The notes: generated from the letters alone by a model not told the origin. A DNA stretch of 64,000 bases from Streptococcus gallolyticus subsp. gallolyticus DSM 16831 (GCF_002000985.1 NZ_CP018822.1:80001-144000), one strand, 5' to 3'; shown: positions 1-11,027, counted from the stretch's first letter. Numbers and translations: made by a program.

Positions 1-27
1 CGAGAACAACTTTTGTTCTCGCTTTTT
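1..27 (+). terminator. Rho-independent terminator of an upstream gene
   Basis: A perfect 9-bp stem (CGAGAACAA / TTGTTCTCG) with a three-base loop is followed by CTTTTT. It ends transcription of a gene lying before the window. The stretch from 28 to 174 holds no gene that I can support. Confidence 0.8.
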
Positions 28-174
28 AATGTTTAATTTTAAAATATAATATGTTCTTAAGACTGAAATATGATTGACTTTAGATAAGAAGGAATATATA
101 TCATTGAATAATGTTTGGGTGATGATGTTCGTAATGTTAAAAATTTATGGCTTTTGGGAAGAATGTGGATATTT

Positions 175-204
175 TTGTTATCTTCTAAAATTATTTGATA
201 TAAT
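175..204 (+). promoter_or_regulatory. Promoter of ispE
   Basis: TTGTTA at 175-180, an 18-bp spacer and an extended -10 TGATATAAT (TATAAT 199-204) lie about 28 bases before the ispE start codon. A possible second -10 (TATAAT) is at 45-50. Confidence 0.6.
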
Positions 205-232
205 AGATGTAATATTTTAAAAGGATTATTGA

Positions 233-1081
233 ATGGCTATTATTGAGAAGGCACCAGCTAAGATTAATTTGGGGCTAGATATTATTGGAAAACGACCGGA
301 TGGTTATCATGATTTATCTATGATTATGGTTAGTGTTGATTTGAATGACTATATTACGGTTTCTGAAATTGATGGAAGTGAGATTGTGGTTGAGTCTAAT
401 AATCATAAAATGCCCTTGAATGATAAAAATGACGTTTTTAAGGCTGCTAAATTGATTCGTGAGGTTTATCAGATTGATTCAGGGGTTAAGATTGAGTTGA
501 AAAAATCAATTCCTATTTGTGCTGGCCTGGGTGGTGGTTCAACAGATGCTGCTGCTACAATTCGAGCTTTGGATAAATTATGGCAGCTTAATCTTTCTAA
601 GGATGAAATGATTGATGTTGGATTTCAAATTGGGAGTGATGTTCCGTACTGTCTGGAGGCAGGTTGTGCGTGTATTTCTGGTAAGGGAGAGATTGTAGAA
701 TGTCTTGATTATCAATTATCAGCTTGGGTTGTTTTAGTGAAACCTGAGTTTGGTGTTTCAACACGTACGGTTTTTCCTGAAATTGATTGTAAGACGATTT
801 CACGTGTAGATATCGCTTCGTTACGAGAGGCGGTGCTTGCTAAGGATTACGAAAAAATGATTGCATATATGGGAAATTCTTTGGAGGATATTACCATTAA
901 GCGCAAGCCATTTATTCAAAAAATCAAGGATCGGATGATGAATTGTGGAGCAGATGTTGCTTTGATGACGGGAAGTGGTCCGACAGTTTATGCTTTGTGT
1001 CGTTCGGAAAAAAAAGCCGATCGTCTGGTCAATAGTATGCGTGGCTTTTGTAAGGAAGTTTACAAGGTTCGTATTTTATAG
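233..1081 (+). CDS. ispE: IspE-like 4-diphosphocytidyl-2-C-methyl-D-erythritol kinase (GHMP kinase)
   Basis: This 282-residue protein is a full-length GHMP-family kinase. The N-terminal KAPAKINLGLDI segment, the ATP loop PICAGLGGGSTDAA (about residues 92-105) and the C-terminal MTGSGPTVYAL motif match IspE, which phosphorylates the 2-OH of CDP-methylerythritol in the MEP isoprenoid pathway. Streptococci are known to make isoprenoids by the mevalonate route and lack the rest of the MEP pathway, so this is an orphan enzyme whose real substrate is unclear. The start is supported by AAAGGAT 7 bases upstream. It lies directly before adcR but has its own promoter. The family call is firm; the biochemical role is not. 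Confidence 0.88.
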   Translation: MAIIEKAPAKINLGLDIIGKRPDGYHDLSMIMVSVDLNDYITVSEIDGSEIVVESNNHKMPLNDKNDVFKAAKLIREVYQIDSGVKIELKKSIPICAGLGGGSTDAAATIRALDKLWQLNLSKDEMIDVGFQIGSDVPYCLEAGCACISGKGEIVECLDYQLSAWVVLVKPEFGVSTRTVFPEIDCKTISRVDIASLREAVLAKDYEKMIAYMGNSLEDITIKRKPFIQKIKDRMMNCGADVALMTGSGPTVYALCRSEKKADRLVNSMRGFCKEVYKVRIL

Positions 1082-1126
1082 AGGAAAGAGTCAAGTCATT
1101 GATTCTTTTTTTAGTTTTTGATATAA

Positions 1127-1138
1127 TTAACTGGTTAA
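1127..1138 (+). promoter_or_regulatory. AdcR zinc operator
   Basis: TTAACTGGTTAA matches the palindromic AdcR consensus TTAACYRGTTAA exactly and sits 19 bases before the adcR start codon. This implies zinc-dependent autorepression of the adcRCB operon. Confidence 0.9.
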
Positions 1139-1156
1139 TGAAATGAGGTGTGAAAT

Positions 1157-1603
1157 ATGCAGCTAGAGAAGCAAGTAGATAAGTTAGTAAATCAAATTTT
1201 GTTGAAAGCAGAAAATCAGCATGAATTGTTGTTTGGTGATTGTCAGAGTGGTGTTGCCATAACGAATACTCAAGAGCATATCTTAATGCTTCTGTCACAA
1301 GAACGTTTGACAAATTCTGATTTGGCAAAACGTTTGAATATTAGTCAGGCAGCGGTAACGAAGGCAATTAAGTATTTGGTGAGTCAAGGAATGTTAGCGT
1401 CTGTGAAAAATAAAGAGGATGCGCGAGTGACTTATTTTGAATTGACAGACATTGCTAAGCCAGTTGCCAAAGAGCATACTCATCATCATGATGCAACATT
1501 GGCTGTTTACAAAAATTTATTTAACCAGTTTTCTGAGGATGAACAAGACGTTATTGCACGATTTTTGAAGGTCTTTTCAGATGAGTTAGAAGGGCGAGAA
1601 TGA
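1157..1603 (+). CDS. adcR: Zinc-responsive MarR-family repressor AdcR
   Basis: The 148-residue protein has a winged-helix MarR fold (HTH around residues 53-75, [19 protein letters not shown]). The known zinc ligands of AdcR are visible: Glu23, Cys29, Glu40 and His41 in the N-terminal part, and the KEHTHHH cluster near residue 107. With zinc bound it represses zinc uptake genes. It is the first gene of adcRCB, its operator lies just upstream, and its stop overlaps the adcC start by 4 bases. Family and role are clear from motifs and operon context. Confidence 0.95.
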   Translation: MQLEKQVDKLVNQILLKAENQHELLFGDCQSGVAITNTQEHILMLLSQERLTNSDLAKRLNISQAAVTKAIKYLVSQGMLASVKNKEDARVTYFELTDIAKPVAKEHTHHHDATLAVYKNLFNQFSEDEQDVIARFLKVFSDELEGRE

Positions 1604-2310
1604 GATATATTACTGTAGAAGATTTGTCTTTTCAATATGATAGTGAGCCAGTTTTAGAAGGAATTAACTATCATCTTGATAGTGGAGAATTTGTCACTTT
1701 AACAGGTGAAAATGGTGCTGCCAAATCTACGTTGGTAAAGGCGACATTAGGTATTTTGACACCAAAGAGTGGTCAAGTAACTATTTCAAAAACGAATAAA
1801 GAGGGTAAGAAGCTCCGCATTGCTTATTTGCCACAGCAAATTGCGAGTTTTAACGCAGGTTTTCCATCAACGGTTTATGAATTTGTGAAATCAGGGCGTT
1901 ATCCAAGGAATGGTTGGTTTCGTCGTCTGACCAAGCATGATGATGAGCATGTCAAAATTAGCTTAGAATCTGTTGGCATGTGGGAAAATCGTCATAAGAG
2001 AATTGGTAGCTTGTCAGGTGGGCAAAAACAGCGTGTTGTTATTGCTAGAATTTTTGCATCTGATCCTGATATTTTTATTTTGGATGAACCAACTACTGGT
2101 ATGGATGCTGGAACGACAGAAACTTTTTATGAGTTGATGCATCATAGTGCGCATAAACATGGAAAATCTGTTTTGATGATTACTCATGATCCAGATGAGG
2201 TAAAACATTATGCTGACCGTAACATTCATTTGATACGTAATCAAAAGACGCCATGGCGTTGTTTTAATGTGCATGGTACTGATGTGAAAGGGGCTGTTGA
2301 TGTTGATTGA
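1600..2310 (+). CDS. adcC: Zinc ABC importer ATP-binding protein AdcC
   Basis: This 236-residue ABC ATPase has Walker [10 protein letters not shown] (36-44), signature LSGGQKQR (about 138-145), Walker B IFILDEPT (about 157-164) and a switch histidine in MITHD. It energises the AdcB permease for zinc import; the substrate-binding lipoproteins AdcA/AdcAII are not in this window. The ATG overlaps the adcR stop by four bases (ATGA), indicating translational coupling. The Ala-Ala in the Walker A loop in place of the usual Ala-Gly or Ser-Gly is typical of this subfamily. Confidence 0.94.
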   Translation: MRYITVEDLSFQYDSEPVLEGINYHLDSGEFVTLTGENGAAKSTLVKATLGILTPKSGQVTISKTNKEGKKLRIAYLPQQIASFNAGFPSTVYEFVKSGRYPRNGWFRRLTKHDDEHVKISLESVGMWENRHKRIGSLSGGQKQRVVIARIFASDPDIFILDEPTTGMDAGTTETFYELMHHSAHKHGKSVLMITHDPDEVKHYADRNIHLIRNQKTPWRCFNVHGTDVKGAVDVD

Positions 2311-3118
2311 AATATTTTCTTATGATTTTATGCAACGTGCTATTATGGCAGTAATTGCTATTAGTATTTTTGCCCCGATTTTAGGAATTTTCCTTATCTT
2401 ACGTCATCAAAGTTTAATGAGTGATACGCTTAGCCACGTTTCTTTGGCCGGTGTTGCCTTAGGCATTTTGCTTGGGACTTCAACAACTTGGTCAACGATT
2501 CTTGTTGTCACGATTGCTGCGGTTATTTTGGAGTATTTGCAGACGGTTTATAAGCATTATGTTGAAATTTCAACAGCTATTTTAATGTCACTTGGTTTGG
2601 CGATTTCGTTGATTGTGACGAGTAAGTCTGAAAATGGTAGTAGTGTTAATTTGGATCAATATTTGTTTGGTTCGATTATTACGATAAATATGGAACAGGT
2701 AATTGCGCTATTTACCATTGCAGTTGTTGTTGTGCTTCTAACGATTTTATTTATTAGACCAATGTATATTTTGACATTTGATGAGGAGACAGCTTTTGTT
2801 GATGGTCTGCCTGTTCGTTTAATGTCTGTTCTCTTTAATATTGTGACAGGGATTGCGATTGCTTTGACAATTCCTGCGGCTGGAGCTCTTTTGGTTTCAA
2901 CGATTATGGTTTTGCCAGCAAGTATTGCTATGCGCTTGGGGAAGAATTTTAAATCGGTCATTCTTATTGGTGTAATCGTTGGTTTTATCGGTATGGTAGC
3001 TGGTATTATCACCTCTTACTACTGGGAAACACCTGCGAGTGCAACCATTACGGTTATTTTTGTGGGAATTTTCCTTTTGGTGAATTTATTTAATATGATT
3101 TTTCATCGTAATAGCTAA
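2300..3118 (+). CDS. adcB: Zinc ABC importer permease AdcB
   Basis: An integral membrane protein of the ABC-3 (ZnuB/MntB) family with about eight hydrophobic segments and the family motif around [22 protein letters not shown] (near residues 35-56). It forms the channel for zinc uptake with AdcC. The frame is open from a TTG at 2297, but the ATG at 2300 has AGGGG about 6 bases upstream and is preferred, giving 272 residues. It overlaps the end of adcC by 11 bases and is the last gene of the operon. Confidence 0.93.
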   Translation: MLIEIFSYDFMQRAIMAVIAISIFAPILGIFLILRHQSLMSDTLSHVSLAGVALGILLGTSTTWSTILVVTIAAVILEYLQTVYKHYVEISTAILMSLGLAISLIVTSKSENGSSVNLDQYLFGSIITINMEQVIALFTIAVVVVLLTILFIRPMYILTFDEETAFVDGLPVRLMSVLFNIVTGIAIALTIPAAGALLVSTIMVLPASIAMRLGKNFKSVILIGVIVGFIGMVAGIITSYYWETPASATITVIFVGIFLLVNLFNMIFHRNS

Positions 3119-3145
3119 AAAAAGAGGGGCTCTCCCTCTTTTTTT
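3117..3145. terminator. Bidirectional terminator between adcB and tyrS
   Basis: AAAAAAAGAGGG pairs with CCCTCTTTTTTT around a short loop, giving an A-tract/stem/T-tract usable from both strands. It separates the converging adcRCB and tyrS transcripts. Confidence 0.85.
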
Positions 3146-3194
3146 GTTGTGATAAAAAACAGACACCCAATGGTGCCTGTAAAGATTGTGCTAA

Positions 3195-4451
3195 TTAGTA
3201 TGTTAACACGAAGTATTTTTTCTTACCGCGACGGATAACTGTTAGTTCGTTATCGATTTTATCGTCGTCAGAAAGTGTGTAATCTAAATCTTGGATACGT
3301 TCACCGTTGATGTAGATGGCACCATTTTGAACGTCTTCACGTGCTTGACGTTTTGATGGTGAGATTTTTGCGGCTACAAGAACTTCAATGATATTGCGGT
3401 TATCGTCGGCTTGAACAGCGTAGTTAGGAACGTTGTTTAGACCTTGTTTCAATTCTTTTGCTGAAAGGCTCTTGATGTTTCCAGCGAAAAGTTGTTCAGT
3501 GATTTTAAGGGCTTGTTTGTAAGCTTCTTCGCCGTGAACAAGTGTGACAACTTCGCGTGCTAAGATTTTTTGTGCTAAACGTTCGTGACGAGCTGCGTTG
3601 AATTCTTTTTCGATTTCAGCGATTTCTTCTAGTGAAAGGAATGTGAAGATTTTCAAGAAGCGAACAGCGTCGTCATCCATAACGTTGAGCCAGAATTGAT
3701 ACATTTCGTATGGAGATGTTTTGTCGGCATCAAGCCAAACAGCATTTCCTTCAGATTTACCGAATTTTTTACCTGTTGAATCAGTGATGAGTGGTACGGT
3801 CATGACGTGACCTGTTTTATCAGCTTTGCGGCGTAGCAACTCTGTACCAGCAGTCATATTTCCCCATTGGTCTGAACCACCGATTTGCAAGGTAACGTTG
3901 TATTTGTCATTTAATTCGTAGAAATCGTAACCTTGCATGATTTGGTAGGCGAATTCAGTGTATGAGATACCAGTTTCGATACGTTTTTTAACGGATTCTT
4001 TACTCATCATAGCGTTGACAGTAAAGTATTTTCCGACATCACGTAGGAAGTCAATGAAGCTGACATTACCAAACCAATCATAGTTGTTTACCATAACGGC
4101 TTTGTTGTCACCATTTTCGAAATCAAGGAAACGTGATAATTGATTTTGAATCTTAGTTACCCAGCCGTCAACAGTTTCTTTAGTTTGAAGACTGCGTTCA
4201 GCATCTTTGAATGATGGGTCACCGATAAGTCCAGTAGCTCCTCCAACAAGAGCATATGGTTTATGCCCTGCCAATTGAAGGCGGCGTGATGTTAAAATAG
4301 CAACTAGGTGACCAAGGTGCAAGCTATCAGCTGTAGGATCATAACCAGTATAATAGGATACTTGCCCTTCTGTTAATGCTTTGACAAGGGCTTCTTCATC
4401 AGTCGTTTGAAAAACTAAGCCACGTTCTTTGAGTTCTTCGAATATGTTCAC
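3195..4451 (-). CDS. tyrS: Tyrosyl-tRNA synthetase
   Basis: A class I aminoacyl-tRNA synthetase of 418 residues, the normal bacterial TyrRS length. The HIGH motif appears as HLGH (45-48), the tyrosine-binding [11 protein letters not shown] is just before it, and the KMSKS loop reads KFGKS (about residue 230). The C-terminal part (from about 350) is an S4-like RNA-binding domain ending in YFVLTY. It charges tRNA-Tyr in the cytoplasm. It is monocistronic and divergent from pbp1b. The 150-base upstream region is too short for a T-box leader and shows none. Confidence 0.97.
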   Translation of the reverse strand: MNIFEELKERGLVFQTTDEEALVKALTEGQVSYYTGYDPTADSLHLGHLVAILTSRRLQLAGHKPYALVGGATGLIGDPSFKDAERSLQTKETVDGWVTKIQNQLSRFLDFENGDNKAVMVNNYDWFGNVSFIDFLRDVGKYFTVNAMMSKESVKKRIETGISYTEFAYQIMQGYDFYELNDKYNVTLQIGGSDQWGNMTAGTELLRRKADKTGHVMTVPLITDSTGKKFGKSEGNAVWLDADKTSPYEMYQFWLNVMDDDAVRFLKIFTFLSLEEIAEIEKEFNAARHERLAQKILAREVVTLVHGEEAYKQALKITEQLFAGNIKSLSAKELKQGLNNVPNYAVQADDNRNIIEVLVAAKISPSKRQAREDVQNGAIYINGERIQDLDYTLSDDDKIDNELTVIRRGKKKYFVLTY

Positions 4452-4540
4452 GAGCTTTCTCCTTACTTAAAATTTTGAGGTTGATAGTAATTTCTAGCTA
4501 AGCTAAATCTACCCCAATGATATATTGTAGTTTACAGGCT

Positions 4541-4570
4541 ATTATATCAAAAAGCGGTACTTCTATGCAA
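4541..4570 (-). promoter_or_regulatory. tyrS promoter
   Basis: On the minus strand TTGCAT (4565-4570), an 18-bp spacer and TATAAT (4541-4546) precede tyrS. Confidence 0.65.
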
Positions 4571-4584
4571 GCTTTATCAAAGTT

Positions 4585-4593
4585 TGGTATAAT
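4585..4593 (+). promoter_or_regulatory. pbp1b extended -10 promoter
   Basis: TGGTATAAT (TGn extended -10, TATAAT 4588-4593) lies 18 bases upstream of the pbp1b ATG. No good -35 is visible. It is divergent from and close to the tyrS promoter. Confidence 0.6.
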
Positions 4594-4610
4594 ATTAATG
4601 AGGTATTAGA

Positions 4611-6935
4611 ATGTTTAAGAGAAACAAGAAAAAGAAAAAAACAAATCACCAGAAACTTAGTGTTATAGATTTGGGTTCGGTTGTTTTAAGAACAGTGAAA
4701 TTATTAACCGACTTTTTTTATATTATTATCATCCTGTTTGGGATGTTAGGGGCGGGGATAGCTTTTGGTTATCTTGCAAGTCAGATTGATTCTGTCAAAG
4801 TTCCTAGCAAGGAAAGTCTGGTTAGTCAGGTAACATCTCTGACTAGGATTTCAGAGATGTCGTATTCTGATGGTAGTTCGATTGCAAGTATTGATACTGA
4901 TTTGTTGCGAACACCTGTTGAAAGCGACGCTATTTCAGACAATGTTAAAAAAGCCATTATTGCGACTGAGGATGAAAATTTCGAGAGCCATGATGGTGTT
5001 GTTCCAAAAGCTGTTTTTCGTGCAACCTTAGCTTCAGTGCTTGGTTTGGGTGAGACAAGTGGTGGGTCAACTCTTACGCAACAGTTGATTAAACAGCAAA
5101 TTTTGGGAGACGATCCAACCTTTAAACGTAAATCACGCGAAATTATCTACGCATTGGCGCTAGAACGTTATTTGAGTAAAGATGAGATTTTGACTGATTA
5201 TCTTAATGTCTCTCCATTCGGACGTAATAATAAAGGTGAAAATATTGCTGGGATTGAAGAAGCAGCGCAAGGTATTTTTGGCGTTTCAGCCAGTGATTTG
5301 ACAATTCCACAAGCGGCATTTTTAGTTGGTTTGCCACAAAGTCCGATTGTCTATTCTCCGTACACAGCTGCAGGGCAGCTGAAAGACGAGGAGGATATGG
5401 CTTATGGTTTGTCTCGTCAGCAAGATGTTCTTTATAATATGTATCGCGCAGGCTATTTGACTAAAGCTGAATATGAGGAATATAAGGCTTATGATGTTAG
5501 TCAGGATTTCATTCAACCTGAATCAACGACAACGAGTGAACATGATTTCCTTTATTATGCCGTTTTAGAAGAGGCTCAGGATATCATGTATGATTATTTG
5601 GTTGAGCAAAATGGTGTTTCTGAACAAGAATTAAAAAATGATTCAACGAAGGAATCTTACCAAAAATTGGCTTTAGAAGCGTTGCAACAGGGTGGCTATA
5701 CCATCAAAACAACAATTGATAAAGATGTTTATAACGCCATGCAGAATACCGTAGCACAATACGGTAGCACGCTTGATCAAGGAAGCTCAGAAACGGTTGA
5801 AGTTGGTAATGTCTTGATGGATAATTCAACTGGGGCTATTCTAGGATTTATTGGTGGACGGGATTATTCAACTAACCAGAACAACCATGCGTTTGACACT
5901 GCGAGGTCACCAGGATCAAGTATTAAGCCGATTATCGCGTATGGGATTGCTATTGACCAAGGGCTTTTAGGTAGTGCTAGTATGTTATCTAACTATCCGA
6001 CAACTTTCTCTAGTGGTCAGTCAATCATGCACGGTAGTGAAGAAGGAACGGCAATGGTTACTCTCCAAGAAGCTTTGAATACGTCATGGAATATTCCAGC
6101 TTATTGGACGTATCAAATGTTGCTCAATGATGACGTTGATGTTGAATCTTATATGAAGAAAATGGGATATGATATTGATGATTATTCTATTGAAAGCTTG
6201 CCTTTAGGTGGAGGAATTGAGACAACGGTTCTTCAACAAGTTAATGCTTACCAAATGATTTCAAATGGTGGTGTTTACTTGAAAGGTTACATGGTTGACA
6301 GTATCACAGATAGTCAAGGCAATGTTATTTATCAACATAAAGCTAATCCTGTACGTGTCTTTTCTGAAGCAACGGCTAGCATTTTAAATCAGTTATTAAA
6401 AGAAGTTATCACTGGTGGTGGTACGACAAAATTTTATGCAGATTTAAAGAGTTTAAATGCGACAGCCGCTAGTGCGGATTGGACAGGTAAAACCGGTACA
6501 ACTGACAATTATACAGACGTGTGGCTTGTGCTATCAACACCGAAAGTAACGCTTGGTGGTTGGGCAGGTAATGACGACAATACTTCTTTACCTGATGCAG
6601 CAGGACATACTTATAACGCGCAGTACATGGCTTATTTGGTTAATGCTATCTACAATGCTGATTCAAGTGTCTTAGGTGTTGATAAGAAATATAGTTTGTC
6701 TTCAAGTGTTATCAAATCAACTGTTCTTAAAGCAACAGGTTTACAGCCTGGTACGGTGACGGTCAATGGTCGTTCGCTTACTGTGAGTGGTGAAACAACG
6801 ACAAGTTACTGGGCTAAGAATGGTGCGGGTACAATGACTTATAAATTTGCTATTGGTGGTACAGATAGTGATTATACAAAAGCTTGGGAAAGTTTGTTGA
6901 GTAATTCATCTATCACAACAAGTAGCAGCAACTAA
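4611..6935 (+). CDS. pbp1b: Bifunctional class A penicillin-binding protein 1b
   Basis: The 774-residue protein has a basic cytoplasmic N-terminus (KRNKKKKK), one transmembrane helix (about 28-56), a GT51 glycosyltransferase domain with the catalytic glutamate in ATEDENF (about 118) and GGSTLTQQLIKQQ (about 150-162), and a transpeptidase domain with the active-site serine in SPGSSIKP (about 433), SWN (about 492) and KTGTT (about 627). It polymerises and cross-links peptidoglycan at the outer membrane face. The start has GAGG about 8 bases upstream. Its position before rpoB is the conserved streptococcal order for PBP1b. Confidence 0.95.
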   Translation: MFKRNKKKKKTNHQKLSVIDLGSVVLRTVKLLTDFFYIIIILFGMLGAGIAFGYLASQIDSVKVPSKESLVSQVTSLTRISEMSYSDGSSIASIDTDLLRTPVESDAISDNVKKAIIATEDENFESHDGVVPKAVFRATLASVLGLGETSGGSTLTQQLIKQQILGDDPTFKRKSREIIYALALERYLSKDEILTDYLNVSPFGRNNKGENIAGIEEAAQGIFGVSASDLTIPQAAFLVGLPQSPIVYSPYTAAGQLKDEEDMAYGLSRQQDVLYNMYRAGYLTKAEYEEYKAYDVSQDFIQPESTTTSEHDFLYYAVLEEAQDIMYDYLVEQNGVSEQELKNDSTKESYQKLALEALQQGGYTIKTTIDKDVYNAMQNTVAQYGSTLDQGSSETVEVGNVLMDNSTGAILGFIGGRDYSTNQNNHAFDTARSPGSSIKPIIAYGIAIDQGLLGSASMLSNYPTTFSSGQSIMHGSEEGTAMVTLQEALNTSWNIPAYWTYQMLLNDDVDVESYMKKMGYDIDDYSIESLPLGGGIETTVLQQVNAYQMISNGGVYLKGYMVDSITDSQGNVIYQHKANPVRVFSEATASILNQLLKEVITGGGTTKFYADLKSLNATAASADWTGKTGTTDNYTDVWLVLSTPKVTLGGWAGNDDNTSLPDAAGHTYNAQYMAYLVNAIYNADSSVLGVDKKYSLSSSVIKSTVLKATGLQPGTVTVNGRSLTVSGETTTSYWAKNGAGTMTYKFAIGGTDSDYTKAWESLLSNSSITTSSSN

Positions 6936-6940
6936 TATAC

Positions 6941-6969
6941 TTGCAAAAATTGAAAAAATAAGGTATAAT
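6941..6969 (+). promoter_or_regulatory. rpoB promoter
   Basis: TTGCAA (6941-6946), a 17-bp spacer and TATAAT (6964-6969) give a strong vegetative promoter immediately after pbp1b. Transcription should begin near 6976, leaving a leader of about 300 bases before rpoB. Confidence 0.75.
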
Positions 6970-6973
6970 ATTA

Positions 6974-7070
6974 ACGACTATTTGTCGTCTGCTTTAGTTG
7001 AAATATTGTCCAACTAAGGTTTACAGCAGTTAAATCACACTTTTATTGGTCAGATTTAGCTGCTCTTTTT
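6974..7070 (+). promoter_or_regulatory. Attenuator-like leader of rpoB
   Basis: Three hairpins are visible. ACGAC/GTCGT (6974-6988) sits at the predicted transcript start. CTGCT plus TTAGTTG (6989-7000) pairs with CAACTAA plus AGCAG (7011-7029). GCAGTTAAATC (7026-7036) pairs with GATTTAGCTGC (7053-7063) and is followed by TCTTTTT, so it is terminator-like. GCAG at 7026-7029 is shared by the last two, making them mutually exclusive. A possible 16-codon upstream reading frame (ATG 7187, stop 7235-7237) lies further down the leader, but I have little support for it. Confidence 0.6.
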
Positions 7071-7277
7071 GTGCCTAATTTTAGAAAAAATAGGAGTTGT
7101 AACCTATATTTAAAGATTCTAAAAATTCACATCAACGACACACTTGGCAGGGTGTTTTAACGAGCAGCCTAACTATAAAGGTCAAGATGAAAAATAATGA
7201 TGATTCTCGTCAAAATGAAGGGAATCGGGTTATGTGACATTTATTGACCTCTGTATTTTAATGAAGGAGTAAAAAAC

Positions 7278-10200
7278 TTGGCAGGACATGAAGTTCAGTA
7301 CGGGAAACACCGTACACGTCGTAGCTTTTCAAGAATCAAGGAAGTTCTTGATTTACCTAACTTGATTGAAATTCAAACGGATTCTTTTAAAGACTTCTTG
7401 GATAATGGATTGAGAGAAGTTTTTGAAGATGTACTTCCGATTACAAACTTTACGGATACTATGGAGCTTGAATTTGTTGGTTACGAGTTAAAAGAGCCTA
7501 AATATACGCTTGAAGAAGCTCGTATCCACGATGCATCTTATTCAGCACCTATTTTTGTAACCTTCCGTTTGATTAATAAAGAAACAGGAGAAATCAAAAC
7601 TCAAGAAGTTTTCTTCGGTGATTTCCCAATCATGACCGAAATGGGTACATTCATCATCAATGGTGGTGAACGTATTATCGTTTCTCAGTTGGTTCGTTCT
7701 CCTGGTGTTTATTTCAACGATAAAGTTGATAAAAACGGTAAAGTTGGTTACGGTTCAACTGTAATTCCTAACCGTGGAGCTTGGCTTGAATTAGAAACAG
7801 ATTCAAAAGACATTGCTTACACACGTATTGACCGTACACGTAAAATTCCATTTACAACACTTGTACGTGCGCTTGGTTTCTCAGGTGATGATGAAATCAT
7901 GGATATCTTTGGTGATAGCGAGCTCGTTCGTAATACTATTGAAAAAGATATTCACAAAAATCCAGCAGATTCACGTACTGACGAAGCTCTTAAAGAAATT
8001 TACGAACGCCTTCGTCCAGGTGAACCAAAAACAGCTGATAGCTCACGTAGTTTGCTTGTAGCTCGTTTCTTTGACCCACGTCGTTATGACTTGGCAGCTG
8101 TTGGACGTTACAAAATCAATAAAAAACTTAACGTCAAGACTCGTCTCTTGAATCAAACCATTGCTGAAAACTTGGTTGATGCTGAAACTGGTGAAATTCT
8201 TGTTGAAGCTGGTACAGTAATGACACGTGACGTGATTGATTCAATTGCTGAACAATTAGACGGTGACCTTAACAAATTTGTTTACACACCAAATGATTAC
8301 GCTGTTGTCACTGAACCTGTTGTTCTTCAAAAATTCAAAGTTGTGTCACCAGTTGACCCAGACCGCGTTGTTACAATCGTGGGTAATGCCAATCCTGATG
8401 ATAAAGCGCGTGCGCTTACACCAGCAGACATCTTGGCTGAAATGTCATACTTCCTTAACCTTGCTGAAGGTCTTGGTAAAGTTGACGATATCGACCACCT
8501 TGGTAACCGTCGTATTCGTGCCGTTGGTGAGTTGCTTGCTAACCAATTCCGTATTGGTCTTGCTCGTATGGAACGTAATGTTCGTGAACGTATGTCAGTT
8601 CAAGACAATGAAGTGTTGACACCACAACAAATCATCAACATTCGTCCTGTAACTGCGGCTGTTAAAGAATTTTTCGGTTCTTCTCAATTGTCACAGTTCA
8701 TGGACCAACACAACCCACTTTCTGAATTGTCTCACAAACGTCGTTTGTCAGCCTTAGGACCTGGTGGTTTGACTCGTGACCGTGCTGGTTATGAAGTTCG
8801 TGACGTGCACTACACTCACTATGGTCGTATGTGTCCGATTGAAACTCCTGAAGGACCTAACATCGGTTTGATTAATAACTTGTCAACATACGGACATCTT
8901 AATAAATATGGTTTCATCCAAACACCATATCGTAAAGTTGACCGTGCTACTGGTGTGGTTACAAACGAAATTGTTTGGTTGACTGCCGATGAAGAAGATG
9001 AATACACAGTAGCGCAAGCTAACTCAAAACTTAACGAAGATGGAACATTCGCTGAAGAAATCGTTATGGGACGTCATCAAGGTAATAACCAAGAATTCCC
9101 ATCAAACATCGTTGACTTCGTAGATGTTTCTCCTAAACAAGTAGTTGCCGTTGCGACAGCATGTATTCCTTTCCTTGAAAATGATGACTCAAACCGTGCC
9201 CTTATGGGTGCCAACATGCAACGTCAAGCGGTGCCATTGATTGACCCACATGCACCATATGTTGGTACTGGTATGGAATATCAAGCAGCTCACGATTCTG
9301 GTGCCGCTGTTATCGCTAAACACGATGGACGCGTAGTTTTCTCAGATGCTGAAAAAGTTGAAGTTCGTCGTGAAGATGGTTCACTTGATGTTTACCACAT
9401 TACTAAATTCCGTCGTTCAAACTCAGGTACAGCATACAATCAACGTACACTTGTTAAAGTTGGTGATATTGTTGAAAAAGGTGACTTCATTGCTGATGGA
9501 CCTTCTATGGAAAAAGGTGAAATGGCACTTGGTCAAAACCCAATCGTTGCCTACATGACATGGGATGGTTACAACTATGAAGATGCCGTTATCATGAGCG
9601 AACGTCTTGTTAAAGAAGATGTTTACACATCAGTTCACTTGGAAGAATTTGAATCAGAAACACGTGATACTAAGTTAGGCCCTGAAGAAATCACTCGCGA
9701 AATTCCAAACGTTGGTGAAGAAGCTCTTAAAGACCTTGACGAAATGGGTATTATCCGTATCGGTGCTGAAGTTAAAGAAGGTGATATCCTTGTAGGTAAA
9801 GTAACACCTAAAGGTGAAAAAGACCTTTCTGCTGAAGAACGCCTTCTTCACGCAATCTTCGGTGATAAATCTCGTGAAGTACGTGATACATCACTTCGTG
9901 TGCCACACGGTGGAGACGGTGTTGTTCGTGATGTTAAAATCTTCACACGTGCTAACGGTGATGAATTGCAATCAGGTGTCAACATGCTCGTTCGTGTTTA
10001 CATTGCACAAAAACGTAAAATCAAAGTCGGAGATAAAATGGCCGGTCGTCACGGAAACAAAGGGGTTGTTTCTCGTATCGTTCCTGTTGAAGACATGCCA
10101 TATCTTCCAGACGGAACTCCAGTTGATATCATGTTGAACCCTCTTGGGGTGCCATCTCGTATGAATATCGGACAAGTTATGGAACTTCACCTTGGTATGG

Positions 10201-10850
10201 CAGCTCGTAACCTCGGTATTCACATTGCAACTCCAGTCTTTGACGGGGCAACTTCAGAAGACCTTTGGGATACTGTTCGTGAAGCTGGTATGGATAGCGA
10301 CGCTAAGACAGTTCTTTATGACGGTCGTACAGGTGAACCATTTGATAATCGTGTCTCTGTTGGTATCATGTACATGATCAAACTTCACCACATGGTTGAT
10401 GATAAACTTCACGCTCGTTCAGTTGGTCCTTACTCACTTGTTACACAACAACCTCTTGGTGGTAAAGCACAATTTGGTGGACAACGTTTCGGTGAAATGG
10501 AAGTTTGGGCTTTGGAAGCTTATGGTGCATCAAATGTCCTTCAAGAAATCTTGACATACAAGTCAGATGATGTGACTGGACGTCTTAAAGCTTATGAAGC
10601 TATCACTAAAGGTAAACCAATTCCAAAACCAGGTGTACCAGAATCATTCCGAGTGCTTGTTAAAGAATTGCAATCACTTGGTCTTGATATGCGTGTGCTT
10701 GATGAAGATGACAACGAAGTAGAACTTCGTGATCTTGATGAAGGTGAAGACGACGATGTTATGCACGTTGATGACCTTGAAAAAGCTCGTCAAAAACAAG
10801 AAACTGAATCTGCTGAAAAAGTAGAAGTTTCTGCTGAAGAAAATAAATAA
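7278..10850 (+). CDS. rpoB: RNA polymerase beta subunit
   Basis: At 1190 residues this is a complete beta subunit. The rifampicin-pocket segment [20 protein letters not shown] (about 467-486) is wild-type in appearance, and the active-site region [16 protein letters not shown] (about 915-930) is intact. The start codon is TTG at 7278, chosen because AGGAG lies about 9 bases upstream and the N-terminus [19 protein letters not shown] is the streptococcal one. The C-terminus is strongly acidic. It forms the catalytic core of transcription with RpoC, encoded 177 bases downstream. Confidence 0.98.
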   Translation: MAGHEVQYGKHRTRRSFSRIKEVLDLPNLIEIQTDSFKDFLDNGLREVFEDVLPITNFTDTMELEFVGYELKEPKYTLEEARIHDASYSAPIFVTFRLINKETGEIKTQEVFFGDFPIMTEMGTFIINGGERIIVSQLVRSPGVYFNDKVDKNGKVGYGSTVIPNRGAWLELETDSKDIAYTRIDRTRKIPFTTLVRALGFSGDDEIMDIFGDSELVRNTIEKDIHKNPADSRTDEALKEIYERLRPGEPKTADSSRSLLVARFFDPRRYDLAAVGRYKINKKLNVKTRLLNQTIAENLVDAETGEILVEAGTVMTRDVIDSIAEQLDGDLNKFVYTPNDYAVVTEPVVLQKFKVVSPVDPDRVVTIVGNANPDDKARALTPADILAEMSYFLNLAEGLGKVDDIDHLGNRRIRAVGELLANQFRIGLARMERNVRERMSVQDNEVLTPQQIINIRPVTAAVKEFFGSSQLSQFMDQHNPLSELSHKRRLSALGPGGLTRDRAGYEVRDVHYTHYGRMCPIETPEGPNIGLINNLSTYGHLNKYGFIQTPYRKVDRATGVVTNEIVWLTADEEDEYTVAQANSKLNEDGTFAEEIVMGRHQGNNQEFPSNIVDFVDVSPKQVVAVATACIPFLENDDSNRALMGANMQRQAVPLIDPHAPYVGTGMEYQAAHDSGAAVIAKHDGRVVFSDAEKVEVRREDGSLDVYHITKFRRSNSGTAYNQRTLVKVGDIVEKGDFIADGPSMEKGEMALGQNPIVAYMTWDGYNYEDAVIMSERLVKEDVYTSVHLEEFESETRDTKLGPEEITREIPNVGEEALKDLDEMGIIRIGAEVKEGDILVGKVTPKGEKDLSAEERLLHAIFGDKSREVRDTSLRVPHGGDGVVRDVKIFTRANGDELQSGVNMLVRVYIAQKRKIKVGDKMAGRHGNKGVVSRIVPVEDMPYLPDGTPVDIMLNPLGVPSRMNIGQVMELHLGMAARNLGIHIATPVFDGATSEDLWDTVREAGMDSDAKTVLYDGRTGEPFDNRVSVGIMYMIKLHHMVDDKLHARSVGPYSLVTQQPLGGKAQFGGQRFGEMEVWALEAYGASNVLQEILTYKSDDVTGRLKAYEAITKGKPIPKPGVPESFRVLVKELQSLGLDMRVLDEDDNEVELRDLDEGEDDDVMHVDDLEKARQKQETESAEKVEVSAEENK

Positions 10851-10872
10851 TAGGAAACAACAATTTAGACAT

Positions 10873-10900
10873 GGAAAGTGCAAGCCAACCTTGCCTTTCC
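10873..10900 (+). other. Long hairpin in the rpoB-rpoC intergenic region
   Basis: GGAAAG-T-GCAAG pairs with CTTGC-CTTTCC with one bulged base, and flanking CAATTTAGAC/GTCAGATTG extends the stem. There is no T-tract, so this is not a terminator. It may be an RNA processing or stability element between rpoB and rpoC. Confidence 0.5.
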
Positions 10901-11027
10901 TAGTCAGATTGTTTGAATGAGTCCTATAACGATAAATAATGTCTTGCAGACAAAAAGTTTGTAAGTCGTGACAAGTTAGAAAGTAGCTCTGCTATTTTCA
11001 AAAGAACAATAAAGAAAGGTAAAACTA

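Noticed and set aside
4452..4600. T-box leader of tyrS
   Set aside because: The promoter lies about 90-115 bases from the start codon, too close for a T-box, and no T-box core is visible.
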